A stretch of 64,000 bases of DNA from Bolinopsis microptera (Eukaryota; Ctenophora; Tentaculata; Lobata; Bolinopsidae), in assembly GCF_026151205.1 (NCBI RefSeq), contig NC_087078.1, positions 11,232,175 through 11,296,174 on the forward strand. The letters run 5' to 3'. Shown here in pieces: positions 35,658 to 45,100 of this stretch (positions within the stretch are counted from its first letter, which is position 1; each line of letters begins with the position of its first letter). The notes under the pieces were generated by a model, which saw only the letters and a program-made list of their open reading frames with translations, had not been told where the DNA came from and ran no database searches. A program made the translations under genes and the position numbers.

Positions 35658-36625
35658 AATCTGTGGGCATGAAGGTTACCATTAATATGTTACGAAAATT
35701 ATCCACATTGACTTTTTTTTCAGAATTACATGCAGTCTAGTTAACAGTTATATACAGAGTGAAAATTTCTAAAACTACACACCCATTTTTGGAGTTAGAA
35801 AGACCTATAGTTGTATACTTCTTTTGATTTAGTTATAAAATAAGATTATAACTTAATTAAGGGGGGGGGGGGGGGGGGGGGGGGTCTTCATCAAAATTCT
35901 CTAGAAATTGATTTTATAGTTGTTTCTGATAGAATGGAGTGATATCTATCAGCTGCTTTTGCAGGTCCCGTGGAAAAACATTGTATTTACTTTCTTTTTT
36001 TTAAATTGTATTTTACTTATTCGATTTTGAAAATCTTGGACCTGGAAAAATCGTCAAAAAATGAGGTCCAAGATTTTGGTCAGAAATATACAAAAAGACC
36101 CTGTTATGTTTTTTAAACTCCAAAACACCTAATAGTTGTCACAGAGCTGGGCCTGGGGTGTGAAAATAGTCAGGGTTATTATTAATTGGAGGACGTCGCC
36201 GCTTCGATGCACCACGCAATGTAATGCAAACTATCAAGATTTCAAAGGGTTGACATCGTCAATCAACAGCAAGTCCAACTCTGTGCCTTACAAATTGTTA
36301 ATGGACTGATCCGGCGCACACCAACGACAGCACATTCAATTTCATACGTATGAAATAGTTTATATAACCTGCTTTATTTTGCATTAATAAGTTGACGTGT
36401 TACGACCAAAATTGAAGAGGAATCGTTTAAGATCACTGCATCAAAGTATGCGCCTCAACAAAAGCTACTTATGCTTTTTACGGAGAAATAAGATAATAGT
36501 GTTTTTGAGTATGTTGATCTGTTTCAAAAGCATTCTGAGTGATTTATATAAGGGCATATACTGATTTTAAATACATTGCAAAAGATTTGATATCGATTCA
36601 TGAAGTTTAAAAAAAGTTACTGCAA

Positions 36626-38524
36626 TACTGAAAAGTGGAACAATGCCATTGGCATGTAAAATTGCATCAGTCACTCCAATTCTTAAAACTGGTGACCCTA
36701 ATGATCCAAATAACTACCGGCCAATATCCATACTCCCCCTACTTGGAAAATGCATAGAATATTTTGTTAACCAACAGCTTACAGAGTATGTTGAAACCAA
36801 TAAACTGCTTACCAACCATCAGTATGGATTTAGAAAAGATCATTCCACCACTTTTCTAATGCTTAATCTATTTGATAAAATATTTACGTCTAAGGAATCA
36901 CAGAAGAAACCTGCAATTGTATTCTTAGATATTAAAAAGGCCTTTGACACAGTAAGCCATAATATTTTATTAAAAAAACTTAAGTATTATGGAGTTGATG
37001 GCTTTGTCATAAAGTGGTTCAAAAGCTACCTTGGGGACAGAAAGCAGCACACCAAAATACGTGGTAATGTAAGCACATCACTCCCTGTTAAAACAGGTGT
37101 GCCACAGGGTAGCATATTAGGACCAATTCTATTTAGTTTATTCATAAATGATCTCAGTAGAAATTGCACACAATCTACTGTTTACTTATTTGCAGATGAC
37201 AGTGCACTATATTTTGATAACATTTCCCGAGGCATATATGAGAATGTAATTAAGGATATGAAAATTGTGTATGAATGGCTTAGAATCAACAAGCTGAGGC
37301 TAAATGCTGCAAAATCTTCATTCATTGTATTTGATAGATCACCTAATCTGGACACGTTGTCAATCCCTCTGGATTTGGAAAAAGAATGCCTATTTATAGA
37401 AGAAACTAAATCTCAAAAATATTTAGGTCTCATGATAGACAATTTATTGAACTTTCAAGACCATATTGATTATTTGAAATCAAAAATTGCTAAAAGAATA
37501 GGGGCATTATACAGGTCGAAAAATCTTCTTCCACTGAAATATAGAAAAATGTTTGTAAATGCTCTTATGCTCCCCCAATTTGACTACCTGGATATAATAT
37601 GGTGTAGGGCTGCCAAAACCAAACTTAATTCTCTTGATATATTATACAAGAAAGTAGCAAAAATTGCTCTGGATGTTCATTGGCAGGAACCATCAGTAAA
37701 TGTATATCGAAATATGAAGTGGTTACCCTTACACTTAAGAAGACAACTCCATCTATCAACGTATATGTATAAAATTCTTAATGAGGCTGCACCATCATCA
37801 TTCACAGATAAATTTTCTTATGTATCCGGAGGATCACGTGATGCTGAGAGGTGCAACCTTTATATTCACAAATCCAGAACACACAAAACCTTTACATATT
37901 TAGGTGCAAAATGTTGGAATACAATTCCAGAGAACATAAGGACTATAGAATGTAGTGTAAAATTCTCACAATGTATGAAATCTAAATTTATGTCAGATGT
38001 AATTCAAGGAGTCTCATCCTATGAAATAAACAATAGTTTCGACTATTTCTACACTCTAGCTATGTGACAACTGAAACAAATTTTATGGTGCTGGAGTTTT
38101 TGTCGGGTGGAAAGGCCCCCTGTATTATACATGACCTATTTCCAGAAGTATAGAACTTTAAACATCTCCTTTACTCGTTCCCATTTGTTATCATTGCCAA
38201 TCTATTATTGTTCTATACTTCTCTGTATATAACTGTAAATAACATTACTAATGTAATCCCAAAGTGGGCATCTATGTAATCTTAATTGTTACCTTCATGC
38301 CCACAGTTCACTGTTAAATCATATCTTATTTTATCACTCATTAATTTATTACTCATTATGTTTTACATACTATATCCTTATGTCCCTAAGGGTGTTCTGC
38401 TAACATTTTTCGACTGACTTGAATGTCCTGCACAGCAGATTGAAGCTTCTTAAATTATTTTTTATTCTTATTGTATTGCTGTGTAAATTTGATTCTAATT
38501 CTAATTCTAATTCTAATTCTACTG
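36626..38524 (+). mobile_element. 5'-truncated LINE in unit C
   Basis: Element 36,631-38,519, a 1,889-bp copy equal in length to that in unit B, with the same TACTG flanks and ATTCTA tail. It was duplicated together with the unit, not inserted twice. Confidence 0.9.
36643..38067 (+). pseudogene. Reverse transcriptase of truncated LINE (unit C)
   Basis: The 474-residue frame is the same as that at 32,403. Core RT motifs, including FADD, are intact; the endonuclease and N-terminal RT are missing. Confidence 0.9.
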
Positions 38525-39195
38525 AAGGCGCAGTAATTTTTGAATTTTGAGGCAAAGCTTTAATTTTGGTTATTTAATATACTTCCAGGATGAATCGCTG
38601 TTCTAAATTCTTTATAAGTTCTGTTATAAATAGAGAGAATAATCAATGAAACAAGAAATTTCAATGAAACAAGAAATTTAATTTTAGCACATTTTACAGA
38701 ATAAAAAGATGTAAAACAATTCATAAAATATAATGCACATTTTGGTGTATGACTTTTTGTCCTTGACTGCTTGTTTGGTTTCGGAAGGACAGGTAACTTA
38801 CGGGGCAAGGAATGCGCGTGCCTGGAAGCTTTTGCATACACCGAAACGCTAGTTCAGTCAAGTTTTTAGAGACAAGGCTCACATTAGGACTAAAAGAAAA
38901 ATTGTTAACAGACATTAGGGGTTCTGTTTAAAGCGGAATGCGACTGCATTTAATGCGGAATGCGACTGCTTTTCTTGTTGATGGATCGTTAATAGACTTT
39001 TGTGCTTTCACGCTTATGATCATTTGTCATAAATACTCTATATTGTACCATTGCTTTAAACTACCGTGTACAATTAAATAAACATGTGAGAATTTGATGT
39101 CTTTTGTATCGACTGTATGTTATATCCCTATATAATATAACAAAATCATGATTACATAGCATGGCAATTGTGTGAGAACATAAGGCAACTATTAT

Positions 39196-42100
39196 ATGCT
39201 AAAACAACTAAGGCTGTATGGTTTGACTCAGAAAAAAAGAAACACGCTATATGCAGTATTATTAATTATACTGCTCATTTATGTTGTCACTTGGACACAA
39301 AGACCTATCACATCTGTCAAAGAATATTACACTCCCCTTACAAGCAAACTATCTCCCTGTATGGTGAGTGAAATTATTAAAGCTATCAGTGAATATCAGG
39401 TATGTAAATTGATAAGCTCAAGAAGTACCATCTTATTTTGTATAATTATGTTTTTTTGTACGATTACTTTGGTGGCTACAAAAATATCTCACAAAAAAGA
39501 ATAAATTATACTATCATTTCTGTCGTATTCGGAACTCTTAGATATTAATTTTCTATTCAGGTTGAAATCGATTGCAAAAGATTTTACCATACATGTTCAA
39601 ACAGCGATCGGAAGAAATGTGTGAAAGAAGCCTTCCTATTTGCATGGACCAATTACCACAAGTTTGTCCTCATAAGTATAACTTCTTTTTGCTATTATTG
39701 GATAAAAGTTAAGAAGTTAGAAAATTTGTTTGAGGAGAGAAATATAGTTTTTATTATCATAGACGAAATATCTATATTTCTTTCAATTTTTGGTAGCAAT
39801 CTTAACATTTATTATCTCTCAGTTTTGCCTGGGGACATGACCATTTGAAGCCTGAAAGCAGAGGATACGATGACAGCCTATTTGGTCTTGGTGCCACTCT
39901 TATTGACAGCCTGACTTCACTTCACCTTCTTGGGTTTAAAGAAGAGCTAGCTGTTTCCAGGGTGAGTTGCTTGGATGTTTTGGATTAGCTTGACTTTAAC
40001 TCTTTCATGTTGCTAGCAGTGAGCATTAACAAAGTTTAATCAATGCGTTCTTGTCTTGATTAGATAGCTTTTCATTACTTTTGGAAATCCAGTGGTTAAA
40101 TATCAACAAAATTCAGAGGTGAACATTTGAAGGTAATTTATCCCTACCATTTTAAGGCCTGGATAGAGAAGTCATTTGACCCAAAGAAGAGTTATGGCAA
40201 GATAAGTCTGTTTGAAGTAACGATCCGACTGATTGGCTCTCTCATCTCCACTTATCACCTCACTGGAGATAAACTCTATCTTGACAAGGCCATGGTAAGA
40301 TCCTGAGTGTTGTAATTTTGTAATGAATAGGTAAGATCTTTATTTTCTGAAAAAGGAGCTCAGATAAAGTAGTACCAATAAAATAACCAAGAGCATCGGT
40401 TAACAATGAAGTTTTCAATAAAATCCAGCGTTAAAGTTGTACTATAACATACGGCCTCAATCAGGAAATCGGCAACATCAGCATGCATTGTTTCAAAGAC
40501 TCTGAAATCCCCCACATAGGACTGTCTCTCTCAGAGGGGACCTGTAACACCGACCAGGCTAAAGAGTGTCTTTTCGAAGACTGTAGCAACTCAGAGGCTT
40601 GCAAGTATTATTACTGTAAAGCAGAAATATCAGAGGTTGGCACGTTAGGTCTGGAGTTCCGCGCTCTCAGCGCAGCTTCTGGTCAGTTAATAATATATTA
40701 ACTTGTGTTAATCTATTAATTTCAAGTTTACCTAAAAAGAAATCTGATGAGCTTTATTTATGTTTTTTAGATCTTGTAGATTCCATCTTATTTTCACAGG
40801 TGATATGAGATACTGGAAGACGGTGAATAAGACCAGTGACAAGTTATTGGAATACAAAACATGGCATGGACTTGTTTCTCGTTTTTTATACAAAGTGAGT
40901 TGTAATTTGTAGATCGTTATGCTAATTATGAGCTTATTTCGATTTCATTAAAATATTTTTATTAGATGAGAATATAATTCATGATAAAACTATAAAAAAT
41001 TAAGAAAGACATGGTTTTAATTCTTATATTTGATCCTTCGAACAGCTGTTGAGCAATGAAACGCAAACATAATCTTAGCAAAATGAATATATTTCTTTTA
41101 TCCTCAGCATTTAATCAGTCACATAATCTGAGAATATCAATGGTTAGTTTGAAAATGTCAAAAATTCTCATCAAAAATGTAGTAATGTCTCAAAAAATTA
41201 ATTTAGCATCTCGTAAAAATGGAATAGTTTAAAATCGGAACAAAATTAATCGCATATACTATAATAATGTGGAGTCTGCAGTAGTTCATTTAATCAAAAA
41301 GACGCAATTCAAAAATTGATAGACTGCATATATAAACAAAAAATGGACGATTTAAAAATAAAATTCGGGACACCATGAAAAATTAGCTTCCAGAAACGGA
41401 ATTCACATTGTTCAGGCCAAACGGATAAAGTGTCTTCAATTTGTTAATATAAAACTGTTCTGACTTTCTAATATTATCTGGGGATGTAGAACACAAAATA
41501 TCAAAATGGAAACTTTCATTGAAAACAGATCTATCCCTCAAATTATGAACTGAAAAAAGATGTGCCCCTAAAACATTCTCGTCATCAAAATCTCTGTGGC
41601 TCTCAACATTCCCCTTACTACTCGCCTCTAAAATCTCATAATATTTACTGCGATGACCATTCACACGTTGGCTGAGGCTGGTGACTGTTTTTCCCACGTA
41701 TACGTTATTAACAGTACAAAGTTTGCATGTCGCGCCGTACACAATGTTGCGTGTCTTACAGTTACCACCTTGAGTTCTGACTGAGTGTCCATTATTGGAG
41801 ACCATGGAATTGCCACTAACAAGGTGACAAGTTTGGCAGGGTCTGCCTTTCTTCTTCTCACCAGGTTTGGTGCATGGGTCAGTTGTTCTTGACTCTGAAC
41901 CTAAGGCAAGCTTCTTTCTCTTGAATAAAGTGTCCTTTAAGTTAGGGGCTCGCCTGGTCACCACTTGGAGTTTAGGGATCCTCTCAGGGTTCTCACTGCT
42001 CCATGTACGGCTATTTGAGATGATGTTACTGGCCTCTTTAGCCTTTTCCTTGGTTTCCTCATAGCCCGCACCGAATGTAACAATCCATGGTGTGAAAGAA

Positions 42101-45100
42101 GGGGGACCCTGATCCTTTGCCTTGTACTGTAAAGTTCTTGGTATCGATCTGACATCACTGATGACCTCTCTCACCATATCAGTAGGATATGAAGACCGTT
42201 CAAAAAACAACTGAAGCTCTGCCAATCTCTCATCTCATGGTTTTAATTCAAGGGAGAAAAACATCAATCAAGGACAATCATCGATCATATAACTGAGAAA
42301 GTGATAGCATTGCGGAATGCCTACATTTAATCCTTCACACTTGTATATAATATATTGAATGCACTACTTATAATGAAATGAAAATAAAATCATCAAAAAC
42401 TGAAACCAAAAAATCACAAACCATATCAGTTTTGTTATTTATGTCGAAACGTGAAAGATTTGATAAGAAAGACAATTAAACCTATCAAAAATTATTTTGA
42501 TCAGTATTCTTTTTAATTCACAACATTTAAATTTATACATCCAACAAACAATAAAGTAAATAGTTCATCCATTCTGCCGTTTAAGCAGTCATTGTTCATT
42601 TAACTGGTTCGTTCTGTCATTTTCCTGCCTCTTTCTTTCAATTTCCTGCTTTACTTTTTCTATATTTCTGCCCCAGTTCTTCCTCCTGCAAATATTAAGA
42701 GTTTCTTTAATTATTACTTTCTCCATAAAAACCTTGTTTTTTAGTGATCATATAAAAAATGTGAAACAGTCCTTTGAATAACGAATTTTATATTATTAAA
42801 ATGAAGAGCTGCCCATGTGACACGACCACATGGGGAGACAAAATAGCAAAGAAAAGCAGCCCCGTGCATCAAATACCTGGTATCATTTCAGTTGTAGTGC
42901 CGGGAATGAGGTAGTTTAGCACCTGGACCTTCAAACGGAGAAACTTTCGGAAGCTTTTCACTGTCAGACTATAGATGTAAAAATTACTGATGGTGTTAAG
43001 AAAGAGGAAAGAAATACCCAGCCTAAAAAAGGTGTTGTGGAAAAAGCTCTGACTTTTGTTTTCCGTCTGGACAAGAGCTTGACTGACTCGATACACCACA
43101 TAAGGTATCGTGGAAACACAGGAAACAGTTGCTGTCAGAACTGTTGTGATGATTCCTTGCCACTTGAGACTGCCTCGGCTCCGCTTCACCACTCGTTTAG
43201 CAATGAGCATGAGGTTGATGGTGGAGCCTACCACGAGACATGTTGGGATGAAGTGAACTAATGTCATTATGAGAGGTCTTAACCACTGCCATATGTCAGC
43301 TGAGTAACCAAAGGCACATAGGTAGCTTCTATATGAGAAGTATACGTCACTCTTATCTATCATGCTTATGAAGATTAGGGTCGTGCTCAAAATGGTCAAC
43401 CAGCAGCCAGCACAAACCATATGGACTGTTTTCCTTGTTGTTATTCGTAGTGGAGACTTGAGGATCGCCAGCTTACTCACAGCCATGGTGCAAATAAGAA
43501 GGCCAGATACAGTGTAACAGATGTGACTCAAGTAGGCGGAAATGTAGCAGAGAGTCTCTCCAAGGACCCAATCACCAGCAACAAGAGAGATCATCATGGG
43601 GACCACCATAGTGATAGAAACTAAAATATCGCTCACTGCAATGTGCTCGATGATGATGACGACAACTTTGTGAAGTCTAAAGGCCCTGTACTTGATGGAT
43701 GCTATCAGAATAGTCATATCCCCTATTATGGAGGATAGCACGACAAATAGGTAGAATCCAGCCCAAGTGTATCTAGCGGACTTGCTATGGATTCCCCACA
43801 AAGTTTTGTTGTTATACTCGTATTCATAAACTGGGTAGGTCACCATTTTGAGGAAGCCAAGGTTTGCGGTAGTGAGTGAACGACAATGCAAAGAGGGGCG
43901 ACTATAAAAAACTATAAATCGGCAAGGTATTTTAAGGTTCCTAGGAATTTGCTACTCAGTAAGAGATTTTATGATTTGGAATAGCTCTCCTCATTTCAAC
44001 TGTCCTCTTAAAAGAAATTGTATGATTGGAGAATCGGTGTGATACGGAGCTTGGGACAGATGTAGTTACCTTCAAGGAACTATTATTTCAGCTAATTCTG
44101 AAGATAACTTGCATCACTGTAAAACTTTCAGAAGAAACAAATGATATTCTACCGAAAACAGCTGTTTAGTGCTCACCAGGTGGTCACCTTCAGTGGTCAA
44201 TATTAAGCTAAAATGTACATATTGTGATATATAAAAGTATATATAGCGAGCATGTTTACCAGTCCCATAACTCTTGCCGTTTTCTTAATTAAGCCGCTCG
44301 GAAATTACCCACAGACAGACACACAAACATTTTGGAATTATTAGTGTAGATTGCGTGCAGCTGCAACTTAACTGCCGCATGACAATATAGCATCAAAATT
44401 AAATTTAACTTGAGTCATAGCAACATTATCAGATCTTTGAATATACTACTAATAAAAGCTTAACGGCGCCTGAATTCTTTCATCAACTGTGCCAATGAGA
44501 CTATGAGAGTGACAGTGTGGTCAGGTCGACTTAACCAGCTCGAGTATTATATACCAGCTAGTTGCTAGCATACGCACTAACTCCACTAAAGTATATAATG
44601 TATAATAGTATAGTGTCTGATGTTATCATCTAGCGCCAGCATTTAGTTGAATATTATTTATTCAGTGTGTATGTACATATTTTATTGATTGATTGTGTAA
44701 TTTCCGAGCGGCTTTATTACGAAAACGGTAAGTTTAGGTTATTTCGGTATAGTTTAGACAAAACAGCTGCATGAAATAATAGTTCCTTGCAGGTAACTAC
44801 ATCTGTCCCAAGCTCCGTATTACACCGATTCTCCAATCATAAAATTTCTTTTAAGAGGACAGTTGAATTTAAAATGAGGAGATCTATTTTGAATCATAAA
44901 ATCTCTTACTGAGTAGCAAATTCCTTGGAACCTTAAAAAACCTTGCCGATTTATAGTTTTTTATAATCGCCCCTCTTTGCATTGTCGTTCACTCACTACC
45001 GTAAACCTTGGCTTCCTCAAAATGGTGACCTACCCAGTTTATGAATACGAGTATAACAACAAAACTTTGTGGGGAATCCATAGCAAGTCCACTAGATACA

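Larger units (their letters stand above)
35658..39892 (+). repeat. Tandem unit C (4,235 bp), continuous with the full gene
   Basis: Third unit. It has the longest G tract (35,862-35,884), the same LINE insertion and mannosidase exons 1-3. At 39,892 it does not jump back but continues through exon 3 into the rest of the gene. Confidence 0.92.

Noticed and set aside
43846..43892. Upstream TTG start of the GPCR
   Set aside because: TTG is not a normal eukaryotic start; the ATG at 43,846 fits the N-terminus better.
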